From contig CAXUHF010000025.1 of the NCBI GenBank assembly GCA_964250765.1, forward strand, positions 1-52,732: a DNA stretch of 52,732 nucleotides. The letters run 5' to 3'. The translations under genes were made by a program, and so were the position numbers. The stretch is from JBBQVS01 sp964250765. GTDB lineage: Bacteria; Chloroflexota; Ktedonobacteria; Ktedonobacterales; Ktedonobacteraceae. This document shows positions 1-7,822 of this stretch, piece after piece. Within the stretch, counting starts at the first letter, position 1; the number at the start of each line of letters is the position of its first letter. Under the pieces are notes generated by a model, which worked only from the letters and a program-made list of their open reading frames with translations, was not told where the DNA came from and searched no databases.

Positions 1-56
1 TTTTTGCCCTGGCCCCTATCCTTGGGAATAACTTTTCTAGTATCTAATTAGCATAA

Positions 57-111
57 AAAATCGTGATGGGCATAGATTTGGCTCTGCCAAATCTATGCCC
101 ATCACGATTTT
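57..111 (-). terminator. Long palindromic terminator after guaB
   Basis: A perfect 26-bp inverted repeat (57-82 with 86-111) has a 3-base loop, and both ends are A/T runs. It begins 6 bases beyond the guaB stop codon in the direction of transcription, and the RNA would end in a U run. It lacks the GTAGGG ends of the interspersed palindromes described elsewhere in this window. Confidence 0.8.
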
Positions 112-116
112 ATATG

Positions 117-1622
117 TTATCTGTGTTCCAAACCGTAGTTCGGTGCTTCTTTAGTCACAATTACATCATGTGGATGGCTTTCACGTAAGCCAGCACCAGT
201 GATGCGGGTGAAGCGTGTCTTCTCCTGCATTTCTTTGATTGTCGCAGACCCTGTGTAACCCATTGCCTGACGTAGACCACCGACAAGTTGGTAAACCAGA
301 GGACCAAGCATCCCCTTGTATGGTACGCGTGCCTCGATACCCTCGGCAATCAACATAGACTCATCACGCGTCTCGCTCTGAAAGTAGCGCCCCTTGCTAT
401 GGCTACGCTGCTTCATTGCTCCAATCGACCCCATACCACGATAGTCTTTGAAGCGTTCGCCGTGCGAGATAAGCAGTTCACCAGGACTCTCATCCACGCC
501 AGCAAGCAAGCTTCCCAACATCACCGTGTCTGCACCAGCCGCGATTGCCTTTGCGATATCGCCAGAGTACTGAATGCCGCCATCGGCAATAATCGGAATA
601 TCGTATTGATGCGCAACCTGAGCGCACTCGTAGATCGCTGTGATTTGTGGCATGCCAATACCTGCAATGACACGTGTTGTACAGATTGCCCCTGCGCCTA
701 TGCCGACCTTTACCGCGTCTACACCTGCTTGAATAAGTGCTTCAGTTGCTTCGGCAGTAACGACGTTACCGGCGATAAGTTGTGCACGCTTGCCGAAGCG
801 GTCTTTCACCCGCGCCACAGTTTCGAGCACCATGCGTGAGTGTGCATGCGAGGTATCGACGACCAGCACATCTACGCCCTCTTCGATAAGTGCTTCACAA
901 CGCTTATCGGTATCTGATCCCACACCAATCGCGGCACCAACACGGAGTCGCCCGAACTCATCTTTTGCCGCCTGTGGATAGAGCAGTTTTTTCTGAATAT
1001 CTTTCATCGTGATGAGACCTTTGAGCATACCGTGCTCATCCACCACAGGCAATTTCTCGATTTTGTAACGGTGCAGACTGTCGCGTGCCTGCTCTAGTGT
1101 TGTGCCCACAGGTACCGTTATCAGACGGTCACGTGTCATCAATTCAGAGATAGGGCGATTCAGGTTTGTCTCGAAACGAATGTCACGGTTCGTGAGAATA
1201 CCAACAAGTTTGCCATCTTCTGTCAGTGGAATGCCTGAAATGTGAAAGCGTTCCATCGCGGTGAGTGCTTCACGCAGCGAGGCGGTTGGTTCCATCGTAA
1301 TCGGGTCGGTAATCATGCCCGACTCTGAACGCTTTACTTTATCAACTTCGTCGGCTTGCTGTTCGATTGGTAGATTATAGTGAACGATGCCAATACCGCC
1401 TTCACGCGCCAAGGCGATGGCTAATCGTCCTTCTGTCACGGTGTCCATCGCGGCACTCACAATTGGGACATTGAGCGCGATAGAGCGTGTCAGGCACGTT
1501 TGAGTAGAGACATCACGAGGCAATACGGAAGAGGCAGCAGGAACAATAAGAACATCGTCGAACGTCAGACCCTCGGCGACAAATTTGTCGCTAAACGAGT
1601 CCGATTTCTGTACCAGAGACAT
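117..1622 (-). CDS. guaB: IMP dehydrogenase
   Basis: This 501-residue protein catalyses the NAD-dependent oxidation of IMP to XMP, the committed step of GMP synthesis in the cytosol. The N-terminus (LTFDDVLIVPA) is typical. A CBS-domain pair interrupts the barrel at about residues 95-215. The catalytic-cysteine loop GIGAGAICTT lies near residue 315, and GADTVMLGSLLAG follows in the phosphate-binding half. The length matches the family. The frame stays open upstream, but the ATG at 1622 is chosen because AAGGAGGAAG sits 9-12 bases before it and the protein then begins as in relatives. A terminator-like hairpin in the leader suggests transcriptional control. A strong palindromic terminator follows the stop. 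Confidence 0.97.
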   Translation of the reverse strand: MSLVQKSDSFSDKFVAEGLTFDDVLIVPAASSVLPRDVSTQTCLTRSIALNVPIVSAAMDTVTEGRLAIALAREGGIGIVHYNLPIEQQADEVDKVKRSESGMITDPITMEPTASLREALTAMERFHISGIPLTEDGKLVGILTNRDIRFETNLNRPISELMTRDRLITVPVGTTLEQARDSLHRYKIEKLPVVDEHGMLKGLITMKDIQKKLLYPQAAKDEFGRLRVGAAIGVGSDTDKRCEALIEEGVDVLVVDTSHAHSRMVLETVARVKDRFGKRAQLIAGNVVTAEATEALIQAGVDAVKVGIGAGAICTTRVIAGIGMPQITAIYECAQVAHQYDIPIIADGGIQYSGDIAKAIAAGADTVMLGSLLAGVDESPGELLISHGERFKDYRGMGSIGAMKQRSHSKGRYFQSETRDESMLIAEGIEARVPYKGMLGPLVYQLVGGLRQAMGYTGSATIKEMQEKTRFTRITGAGLRESHPHDVIVTKEAPNYGLEHR

Positions 1623-1640
1623 GATGAGGGCTTCCTCCTT

Positions 1641-1678
1641 ATAAAAATGCCCAGCACACAAGGATACGCGTGCTGGGC
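1641..1678 (-). promoter_or_regulatory. Terminator-like hairpin in the guaB leader
   Basis: On the minus strand GCCCAGCAC pairs perfectly with GTGCTGGGC (9 bp, 12-base loop), followed at once by ATTTTTAT and then by the guaB ribosome binding site. A GC-rich stem plus U run between promoter and gene has the form of an attenuator. No known riboswitch class was recognised, so the signal it might answer to is unknown. It could also be a processing or stability hairpin. Confidence 0.45.
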
Positions 1679-1734
1679 CTCCCGATTGGGGTGGCAAAAC
1701 ATACTGTTTTCATAATTCAAAAAGTATTTTCTCT

Positions 1735-1764
1735 AGTGTAGCACGTTGTTTCAGGTAACGTCAA
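1735..1764 (-). promoter_or_regulatory. Sigma-70-type promoter for guaB
   Basis: On the minus strand, TTGACG (1759-1764) and TACACT (1735-1740) are separated by 18 bases. This lies about 115 bases upstream of the guaB start codon, leaving room for the leader hairpin. It is inferred from motif match only. Confidence 0.5.
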
Positions 1765-1773
1765 ATGCTATAT

Positions 1774-1835
1774 AAGAATAAAAAATGGGTTGCAGAGGTT
1801 TGTATACAAACCTCTGCAACCCATTTTTTATTCTT
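1774..1835 (-). terminator. 31-bp perfect palindrome, terminator of the small membrane gene
   Basis: A perfect 62-base palindrome centred on GTATAC, with A-rich and T-rich ends, lies 8 bases past the stop codon of the small membrane protein gene. The outer part (AAAAAATGGG / CCCATTTTTT) gives a terminator-type U run in either direction. It also sits upstream of the guaB promoter and so insulates the two minus-strand genes. Confidence 0.75.
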
Positions 1836-1843
1836 GAGTTATA

Positions 1844-2011
1844 CTAGAGCGTGCGTCGTGAGCGACTTCCAACGAACAGATTGTAGAGAAGTACAATTAT
1901 AGCAATTACTAACAGAATGTGTATCAAGCCGCCAGCGATGTGAAAGACGAGTCCAAGTACCCAGAATATAACAAGAAGAACAATAACGCCCCAAAGAATA
2001 CTTCCTAACAT
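1844..2011 (-). CDS. lmo0937-family small membrane protein
   Basis: This 55-residue protein is almost entirely hydrophobic, with two closely spaced membrane segments (about residues 3-22 and 25-45) and a basic tail ending RSRRTL. The opening MLGSILWGVIVLLVIFWVLG and the following AGGLIH turn match the lmo0937/DUF5670 family. Members are often linked to envelope stress, but no biochemical role is established. The ATG at 2011 is chosen over one 12 codons upstream because AAAAGGAG lies 7 bases before it. It is apparently monocistronic, with a strong terminator directly after it. Confidence 0.8.
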   Translation of the reverse strand: MLGSILWGVIVLLVIFWVLGLVFHIAGGLIHILLVIAIIVLLYNLFVGSRSRRTL

Positions 2012-2149
2012 TGTAAAACTCCTTTTAAATTTGTTGGATGGCAACAAACTATACTAATTTCAGTATATCGATAGCCTTGTATAACCTCTGTTATAAACAC
2101 GTTTCAGACAGTAAAATAGATGTGGGTTACACATTCTTATTTTCGGGGG

Positions 2150-2178
2150 TTGTCAGTAACGTGCAACTGCTGTACTGT
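2150..2178 (+). promoter_or_regulatory. Promoter of the ABC-2 transporter operon
   Basis: TTGTCA (2150-2155) and TACTGT (2173-2178) are 17 bases apart, 46 bases before the ATPase start codon. The -10 overlaps a 12-base palindrome, CTGTATATACAG (2175-2186), which could be an operator, but no regulator gene is adjacent. Confidence 0.45.
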
Positions 2179-2223
2179 ATATACAGAAATCATTCCATAA
2201 CACTCTTGTAAGGAGCATATTGT

Positions 2224-3201
2224 ATGTCTGCTGACGCGCAGACAACGACGACTCGTCAGACCATACCCGACAGGTATACACGCGGCAATGAGGCTATCGT
2301 CGTTGACTCTTTCAGTAAAAGCTACGGCCCAACACGGGTTGTTGATAATGTACAATTTACCGTTCAGCGAGGTGAGGTCTTCGCCTTGCTTGGCCCCAAT
2401 GGTGCTGGCAAAACTACAACCGTCGAGACCCTTGAGGGCTATCGTACTCCCGATTCGGGGACTATCCGTGTATTGGGACGTGATCCTATCCGTGAGGCAC
2501 AAGCTCTTAAACCACACATTGGTGTGATGTTACAGCAGGATGGCCTCTATCCAGCGCTCACTGCTCGTGAGGTGCTACGCCTTTTCGCAGGCTACTATGA
2601 ACATTCGCAGAACGTTGATGCATTGTTAGAACGCGTAGGGCTTGCAACAGCCGCAAAAACGCGCTGTCGCCGATTATCGGGTGGTCAGAAGCGTCGGCTC
2701 GCGCTCGCCGTGGCCCTTGTTGGCAATCCGTCGCTTGTCTTTCTGGATGAGCCAACGGCAGGTATGGACCCACAGGCGCGACTTGCCACCTGGGAAATCA
2801 TCCGTGATCTCAAGCGCAACGGTTCTACCGTGCTACTGACAACACATTTGATGGACGAGGCCGAACGGCTTGCGGACCGCGTGGCGATCATCGACCACGG
2901 ACGCTTAATCGCGCTTGATACTCCTGGCAATTTGACTGGCACACAGAATGCGAACGTTGTGCGCTTCGTTGCCCCTGCTGGCCTGGATACTGTAGCAGTA
3001 GCAAAACTTTCATCAGCAACAAGCGTTGAAGAGGTTCTCCCAGGTAGCTACGTCATCGAGACTCCCAATGTTCCGACGCTGCTTATCGAATTGACCACAT
3101 GGCTACGCGATTCCAATATCGCCCTCTCAGAATTAAGAGTAGGACATGGTTCGCTTGAAGACTTGTTCCTGCGCCTTACCGGATCAGAAGTAAGAGAATA
3201 A
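2224..3201 (+). CDS. ABC transporter ATP-binding protein (ABC-2 exporter, DrrA-like)
   Basis: This 325-residue ATPase subunit powers an ABC-2 exporter with the permease encoded 7 bases downstream. Walker A GPNGAGKTT is at 57-65, the Q-loop region VMLQQDG at 101-107, signature LSGGQKRR at 151-158, Walker B LVFLDEP at 171-177, followed by the switch histidine (LLTTHLMDE). A C-terminal extension of about 85 residues is typical of the DrrA/NatA/CcmA group. The first 24 residues precede the conserved fold and are polar. The start has AAGGAG 8 bases upstream. The substrate cannot be deduced; drugs, lipids or glycolipids are usual for this class. Confidence 0.92.
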   Translation: MSADAQTTTTRQTIPDRYTRGNEAIVVDSFSKSYGPTRVVDNVQFTVQRGEVFALLGPNGAGKTTTVETLEGYRTPDSGTIRVLGRDPIREAQALKPHIGVMLQQDGLYPALTAREVLRLFAGYYEHSQNVDALLERVGLATAAKTRCRRLSGGQKRRLALAVALVGNPSLVFLDEPTAGMDPQARLATWEIIRDLKRNGSTVLLTTHLMDEAERLADRVAIIDHGRLIALDTPGNLTGTQNANVVRFVAPAGLDTVAVAKLSSATSVEEVLPGSYVIETPNVPTLLIELTTWLRDSNIALSELRVGHGSLEDLFLRLTGSEVRE

Positions 3202-3208
3202 CACGATT

Positions 3209-4000
3209 ATGGCAACACAAACAAATGTAACAACAATAGATTATGAAACGGGGAGCAGCAAAGCGGCTCCATTGAGTCGTCAGATACTGACACAGGTACA
3301 ATACGAATTGCTTCTCACACTACGGCGTGGCGAGAATATTCTGGTGACGCTGATTGTACCCGTGATGCTGCTCATCTTCTTTACCTCACTCAACATCGTA
3401 CCCTCAGTCAATGGGAGTGCGATCAACTTTTTGCTTCCTGGTATATTAGCGATAGCGATAATGGCGGCTGGCATGGTCAATCTTGGTATTGCTACTGCTT
3501 ATGAACGCTACTATGGTGTGCTGAAACGTCTTGGCAGTTCGCCTCTGCCTCGTAGTGGCTTGATCGTTGCAAAGGTTATCTCAATCCTCATTCTCGAAGT
3601 CATCCAGGTGCTTCTACTCGTCGGTGTTGCGGTACTTCTGTACCGATGGCAGCCAGCAGGCTCTCCGCTACTCACACTGCTAGCAATAGCACTTGGTACA
3701 ATCACGTTTGCCGCCTTTGGGTTGGCAATGGCAGGGGCGTTACGTGCAGAGTTAACGCTGGCAGGAGCAAATGCCCTGTTTCTCGTCTTCGTCTTTCTCG
3801 GCGGCGGTGTGCTTCCGCTCACGCGCTTGCCTGGACCGCTCGCTGCCCTCGCTGAATTGCTTCCCGCTACAGCGTTGACGCAGGCTCTGCAAGCTACAAT
3901 GACGCGAGGTGGCAGTTTTCCGAGTTCTCCTTTGATCGTACTCGCTATCTGGGCTGTGCTTATGCTCGTAATTGCTATTCGTACCTTCAAATGGGAATAG
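3209..4000 (+). CDS. ABC-2 type transporter permease
   Basis: This 263-residue integral membrane protein has about six hydrophobic segments: near 47-66, 74-98, 125-150, 153-180, 185-205 and 240-258. The motif LGSSPLPRSGLIVAK after the second segment is the conserved cytoplasmic loop of DrrB/NodJ-type ABC-2 permeases. The late segment with VFVFLGGGVLPL followed by PLAALAELLPATAL also fits. It follows the ATPase gene by 7 bases and is presumably cotranscribed as the membrane half of the same exporter. The ribosome site is weak, so translation may be coupled. An interspersed palindrome follows the stop. Confidence 0.9.
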   Translation: MATQTNVTTIDYETGSSKAAPLSRQILTQVQYELLLTLRRGENILVTLIVPVMLLIFFTSLNIVPSVNGSAINFLLPGILAIAIMAAGMVNLGIATAYERYYGVLKRLGSSPLPRSGLIVAKVISILILEVIQVLLLVGVAVLLYRWQPAGSPLLTLLAIALGTITFAAFGLAMAGALRAELTLAGANALFLVFVFLGGGVLPLTRLPGPLAALAELLPATALTQALQATMTRGGSFPSSPLIVLAIWAVLMLVIAIRTFKWE

Positions 4001-4020
4001 GAGCATGTATAATGTCTACA

Positions 4021-4148
4021 CGTTGTAGGGACTCCGTTTACGGCGTCCGAGGCGCAATTTATTGCGCGAGACCCTTGTTTCACCTCTTCATATGACATGT
4101 ATATCCAAGGAATTGGCCTCGGACGCCGTAAACGTGGTCCCTACAACG
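4021..4148 (+). repeat. Interspersed palindrome 1 (GTAGGG-ended)
   Basis: Inverted arms of 33 bases (4021-4053 and 4116-4148) match at 31 positions, starting CGTTGTAGGGAC and ending GTCCCTACAACG. The inner part carries a second small palindrome, GCGCAATTTATTGCGC, also seen in element 5 at 25036. It lies between the ABC permease gene and the MOSC gene and codes for nothing recognisable. Confidence 0.85.
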
Positions 4149-4179
4149 CATCCATCTCGTTCATAATAAAAGGAAAAAT

Positions 4180-4734
4180 ATGGCAGATACCATATCAAGT
4201 ACAAAAGGGAACGTCATCGCAGTGTGTCGCAATCCAGAACCAGGGTTGCCTAAGCCCGTCGTCAAACACATCTATCTTTTAGAAGATTTAGGTGTCGAAG
4301 ACGATTATCATGCAGGAAAATTTGTGCGTCATCGCTATCTTGCGAAAAAACATCCTACACGGCGCAATATGCGACAAGTGTTGATCGTCGATGCCACTGC
4401 ATATCACGAGTTAGAGCAGAAGGGCATTTCTATTGGTCCTGGCTCGATGGGTGAAAATATCACCGTTGATGGAATCGCTATCATGGAACTTGCCGAGGGT
4501 ACATGTCTCACAGTTGGGGGCGCAGTCGTGGAGATCACGGAGGTTCGCAAGCCGTGTGTGCAATTGAACGGCATCAATCCAAAGCTACTGAAAGCTGTCA
4601 CCTCGTTGGAAGATGGCAAAAAGGTCTATAAAGCGGGAATTATGACGCGTGTTTTACAAGCGGGATGGGTGAAAGCAGGAGACCGCATTGCTGTGATGGT
4701 GCCAGATGTGATACAACAAGCCATGCTGTTTTAG
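4180..4734 (+). CDS. MOSC domain-containing protein
   Basis: This 184-residue protein is a stand-alone MOSC (molybdenum cofactor sulfurase C-terminal) domain, a fold thought to carry a persulfide sulfur or bind Mo cofactor. The hallmark cysteine is in VRKPCVQL (Cys126), preceded by GSMGENITVDG near 88-98, a canonical MOSC segment. It resembles YiiM-type proteins, but has only the minimal domain. AAAAGGAA precedes the start. The moeA gene at 16.5 kb shows that the organism makes molybdenum cofactor; the two are not in one operon. The actual sulfur acceptor is unknown. Confidence 0.88.
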   Translation: MADTISSTKGNVIAVCRNPEPGLPKPVVKHIYLLEDLGVEDDYHAGKFVRHRYLAKKHPTRRNMRQVLIVDATAYHELEQKGISIGPGSMGENITVDGIAIMELAEGTCLTVGGAVVEITEVRKPCVQLNGINPKLLKAVTSLEDGKKVYKAGIMTRVLQAGWVKAGDRIAVMVPDVIQQAMLF

Positions 4735-4776
4735 CGAACTATGCTTGTGTATTAGCTTGAAAGGACGGAAAACTCT

Positions 4777-5802
4777 ATGCTTCCTTGGTCTGTACAATCA
4801 CAAGGTCGTTTTGATGAAATTATATTTCCTAGTGAGGTGCTGAAAGGGAACGCGCTTGGTGATCCCTCTGACCGTCCGCTATGGGTCTATCTCCCTCCTA
4901 AATATGACGAAGACACGACGCGTCGCTATCCAACAATCTATATGATCCAGGGTCTAACTGGTCAACTCGACATGTGGCGTAACCGCTCACCGTTCAGAAA
5001 AAACTTTCCTGAACTCGTCGATGAACTTTTCTCCGATGGAAAAACACCACCCTGCATTGTGGTATGGGTTGATTGCTGGACCTCTTTAGGAGGAAGCCAA
5101 TTTCTGGACTCACCTGCTACGGGAAGATATCATACGTATCTCAATGATGAAATTGTGCCGTGGGTTGATGCCCATTATCGTACATTGCCAGAGCGAGACC
5201 ATCGCGGCATTGCCGGTAAGTCGAGCGGCGGCTACGGTGCGATGATTACGCCAATGCTACGGCCCAATTTATGGGGTGGTCTCGCAACACATGCTGGTGA
5301 CGCATTATTTGAAACCTGCTACCTCCCCGATTTCCGTGAATCAGTACGTGTTCTGCGTGATTCCTATCAAGGTTCGTTTGAGCGTTTCTGGCAAGACTTT
5401 CATACACGTCCGGCCTTCTCAAAAGATAGTGATGCGCATTTACTCAACGATTGGTGTATGGCTGCTTGCTATTCTGCCGACTCTGATGGAACGGTTCGTC
5501 TGCCCTATGATACGAAAACAGGGGAATTGCAAGTAGACGTGTGGGAACGCTGGTTGACACACGACCCCGTGCGTATGGCCCCGCAGCATGCAGCCTCATT
5601 ACGCACGATGAAGGCCATTTACATAGACGCGGGAAAACGCGATCAGTTCTTTCTTGACCTGGGAGCGGAGGCGTTTCGTCAAACACTCGAACGCATAGGT
5701 GTGCAAAATGTATTCTTTGAGCTATTTGAAGCCACGCATGCTGCCATCGAATACCGCTATCCTCTTAGTTTAAAGTATCTTGCCGAGCGACTAACCCCCT
5801 AA
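4777..5802 (+). CDS. Putative esterase (alpha/beta hydrolase, esterase D/enterochelin-esterase type)
   Basis: This 341-residue cytosolic alpha/beta hydrolase has a nucleophile elbow GKSSGG with Ser149 as the likely catalytic serine. LWVYLPPKYDED at about 35-46 and TIYMIQGLTG at about 53-62 are typical of the PF00756 esterase family. A late histidine in EATHAAIEYR (near 325) could complete the triad, with an acid near IDAGKRDQF. No signal peptide is visible. The gene follows the MOSC gene by about 40 bases with its own ribosome site. The substrate is unknown. Confidence 0.82.
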   Translation: MLPWSVQSQGRFDEIIFPSEVLKGNALGDPSDRPLWVYLPPKYDEDTTRRYPTIYMIQGLTGQLDMWRNRSPFRKNFPELVDELFSDGKTPPCIVVWVDCWTSLGGSQFLDSPATGRYHTYLNDEIVPWVDAHYRTLPERDHRGIAGKSSGGYGAMITPMLRPNLWGGLATHAGDALFETCYLPDFRESVRVLRDSYQGSFERFWQDFHTRPAFSKDSDAHLLNDWCMAACYSADSDGTVRLPYDTKTGELQVDVWERWLTHDPVRMAPQHAASLRTMKAIYIDAGKRDQFFLDLGAEAFRQTLERIGVQNVFFELFEATHAAIEYRYPLSLKYLAERLTP

Positions 5803-5843
5803 GCCCTGTTTACTATATTCTTTGGGCTAGAAGGAGTACATAT

Positions 5844-6203
5844 ATGGTAAACAATCTTGAACAATTTGCAGACACAGACTACTGTTATCTCACTACAACG
5901 GGTCGTGTTTCTGGCAAGGCGCACACTATCGAAATTTGGTTCGCGCTTCACCAGACTACTCTGTATTTGCTCTCCGGTGGTCGTGAAAAGTCTGACTGGA
6001 TTAAAAATTCGTTGCACACACCTGATGTACAGGTAAAAATTCACGATACACAATTTGCTGGCAAGGCGCGACTTGTAGCAACTCCTGAAGAGGATGCGCT
6101 TGCACGTCAACTCGTTTTAGAAAAATACGCACCGCGTAGTAGCGATGATTTGACTGAATGGTCGCGTACCTCGCTGCCACTTGCAATAGACTTAGTACAC
6201 TAA
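5844..6203 (+). CDS. Nitroreductase/deazaflavin-dependent oxidoreductase family protein
   Basis: This 119-residue protein resembles the split-beta-barrel DUF385/F420H2-dependent reductases. The N-terminal TTTGRVSGKAHTIEIWFA matches the family's TxGRxSGxxR pattern, followed by LYLLSGGREKSDWIKN, the segment that contacts the cofactor phosphate. Relatives reduce substrates with F420H2 or FMN. No F420 biosynthesis gene is present in this window, so cofactor choice is inferred. GAAGGAG precedes the start. It is 41 bases after the esterase gene and may be cotranscribed. Confidence 0.82.
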   Translation: MVNNLEQFADTDYCYLTTTGRVSGKAHTIEIWFALHQTTLYLLSGGREKSDWIKNSLHTPDVQVKIHDTQFAGKARLVATPEEDALARQLVLEKYAPRSSDDLTEWSRTSLPLAIDLVH

Positions 6204-6237
6204 CATAGAAACGTCCTGTAGTATGTTCGTACCATTA

Positions 6238-6405
6238 CTATACTTCGCGTGTATCGACATCTATGTAATAGGTGAAGAGTTGTTCGTCAAGCGTAACACT
6301 GCTATGGACAGCACCTAAAGCATGGTATTTATAGAAGTACACATTCGTAAGAAGGCCAACACCTACGAGAAGGAGCATAACAAGCATAAAGAGAAGTGCA
6401 AACAT
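6238..6405 (-). CDS. Small putative membrane protein next to the assembly gap
   Basis: This 55-codon reading frame encodes a strongly hydrophobic start (MFALLFMLVMLLLVGVGLL, about residues 1-19) followed by a polar tail ending YYIDVDTREV. Its ATG overlaps the TGA of the reading frame upstream by one base (TGATG), a layout that suggests translational coupling. I recognise no family. It could instead be the membrane-anchored end of the upstream protein after a frameshift. The evidence is hydrophobicity and overlap only. Confidence 0.4.
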   Translation of the reverse strand: MFALLFMLVMLLLVGVGLLTNVYFYKYHALGAVHSSVTLDEQLFTYYIDVDTREV

Positions 6406-6555
6406 CAAAGCACCAATTCGTCTTTCTCTGGCCCATATAAAGATGTCCAGTTATCATCTATTCTGTGAAAGAGTATTTCCTCTTCCGATAAAAGAGACGC
6501 AGTGAGATGTGTTTCATCAAATTTATTAGAAACCTCGAATGGTCGAGAGGGTGTG
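6405..6555 (-). CDS. Partial hypothetical protein, 5' end lost in the gap
   Basis: The last 49 codons of a minus-strand frame emerge from the N run: acidic, with LLSEEEILFHRIDDNW and the C-terminus EKDELVL. The composition looks like real protein. The gene ends in a one-base overlap with the small membrane protein gene. The start and most of the protein lie in or beyond the gap, so no family can be assigned. Confidence 0.35.
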
Positions 6556-6655
6556 NNNNNNNNNNNNNNNNNNNNNNNNNNNNNNNNNNNNNNNNNNNNN
6601 NNNNNNNNNNNNNNNNNNNNNNNNNNNNNNNNNNNNNNNNNNNNNNNNNNNNNNN
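6556..6655. other. Assembly gap (100 N)
   Basis: Exactly 100 N bases, the conventional placeholder for a scaffold join of unknown length. Gene content across the join cannot be read. The 200 bases after it, up to the Roadblock gene, contain nothing I can support. Confidence 0.98.
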
Positions 6656-6856
6656 GTGATAAATTGGTCTCTACAGAGCGTTTTATAAAGATAGGCAAGA
6701 TATTGTTGTGCATGAAGTTAGTCTATTAGCCTAGATGTACCATGTGGTTGCTTTCTGTCTCATCTATGGCTTAGAATGATGGACGTTGTACTTGTAGACT
6801 CACCGAATACCGAGCGAGGACTAGACACAAGCACCGTTCTGGTAGTGGAGGAAATA

Positions 6857-7222
6857 ATGGTCGATCTAAAGCAGACGCTGAGTCGCTTCCTGACGATTTC
6901 CGGCGTGCGGCAGGCAATCCTGGTAGGGCGTGATGGTTTGATGATAGAGGGAATGACCCGCGATGGAAAGGAAAACATGGAGGCTATGGGAGCCATCATG
7001 ACATCGGGTCTAGGAACAGCTGAATCACTGGGCCAGGAACTTGCACGTGGTAGCGTTGTCGGTGTGTTAGTTGAGTATGAACATGGTCTGGTAAGTGTTG
7101 ATCCTCTTGGTGATTTCGCCCTGATGGTAACTCTTCTCGATAATGCTTCCAATCTTAGTCGCGTACGCCACATGGTAAAAGCGAGTCGAAACGAAATTCT
7201 TGAGGCTCTTGATATAGCTTAA
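6857..7222 (+). CDS. Roadblock/LC7 domain protein 1
   Basis: This 121-residue single-domain protein has the Roadblock/LC7 fold: GVRQAILVGRDGLMIEGM at about 15-32, then an AMGAIMTSGLGTAESLGQEL helix and a GLVSVDPLGDFALMVTLLD strand pair. Such proteins regulate small Ras-like GTPases, MglB being the best studied. The ATG at 6857 is preferred to one 27 codons upstream because GGAGGA lies just before it. It leads a same-strand cluster with a second Roadblock protein and an MglA-type GTPase, so it probably acts on that GTPase. Confidence 0.88.
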   Translation: MVDLKQTLSRFLTISGVRQAILVGRDGLMIEGMTRDGKENMEAMGAIMTSGLGTAESLGQELARGSVVGVLVEYEHGLVSVDPLGDFALMVTLLDNASNLSRVRHMVKASRNEILEALDIA

Positions 7223-7312
7223 TAATAAAGAATGTGTTGCGAATAAGCAAATGCATGATAGAATATGTATAGCTCAGGCATTATATGGAGATACACGGAG
7301 GACGACTTGTTC

Positions 7313-7807
7313 ATGGAACAACTGACGAACCTTGTCGTTTCAGATAAAGAACTTACCATGATCACGACTGTACTTGCAAAGTTGATGAATGATACGAATG
7401 CAACTTCGGCACTCCTCATTGATAAAAGTGGGCAAGTGGTGACGACGCAAGGCGCAAGCACGAGACGCAACGCAACTATGTTAGGTGCACTGCTCGCAGG
7501 AGTTTTCTCGTCCTCACGCGAGGTTGCGAAATTGCTCGACGAGAAAGATTTCCGCAATATTTTTCAGCAAGGTGTACAAGAAAATATTTACACCTCAATG
7601 ATCGAAGAACAGTGGTTACTGGTTATTATCTTTGATAGATTGACACATATAGGCTTGGTAAAGGTATTGTCTAAGAAGGCATCGGATGAACTGGTGCGCA
7701 TCTTAGAGCGTGTACGCTCTGACACATCACGCAAAAAAGCACCTGTCATCGACATTAAATTTCGCTCCTCTGTTGAGGATACTATCGACCTTCTCTTCCG
7801 CGACTAA
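7313..7807 (+). CDS. Roadblock/LC7-like protein 2
   Basis: This 164-residue protein has a Roadblock-like core (SALLIDKSGQVVTTQG at about 36-51, then ATMLGALLAGVFSSSREVA and a WLLVIIFDR strand). A C-terminal extension of about 45 residues, ending VEDTIDLLFRD, is absent from protein 1. The ATG at 7313 has GGAGG about 11 bases upstream; the frame extends 16 codons further back without a ribosome site. It lies between protein 1 and the GTPase and is likely a second GTPase regulator or scaffold. It is clearly diverged from protein 1. Confidence 0.8.
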   Translation: MEQLTNLVVSDKELTMITTVLAKLMNDTNATSALLIDKSGQVVTTQGASTRRNATMLGALLAGVFSSSREVAKLLDEKDFRNIFQQGVQENIYTSMIEEQWLLVIIFDRLTHIGLVKVLSKKASDELVRILERVRSDTSRKKAPVIDIKFRSSVEDTIDLLFRD

Positions 7808-7822
7808 AGGGACCTAGCATCT

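Noticed and set aside
288..839. 183-residue frame antisense to guaB
   Set aside because: Codon and residue pattern is a shadow of guaB; no ribosome site or recognisable domain.
1623..1697. 25-codon upstream extension of guaB
   Set aside because: It covers the leader hairpin and ribosome binding site; the ATG at 1622 gives the normal IMP dehydrogenase N-terminus.
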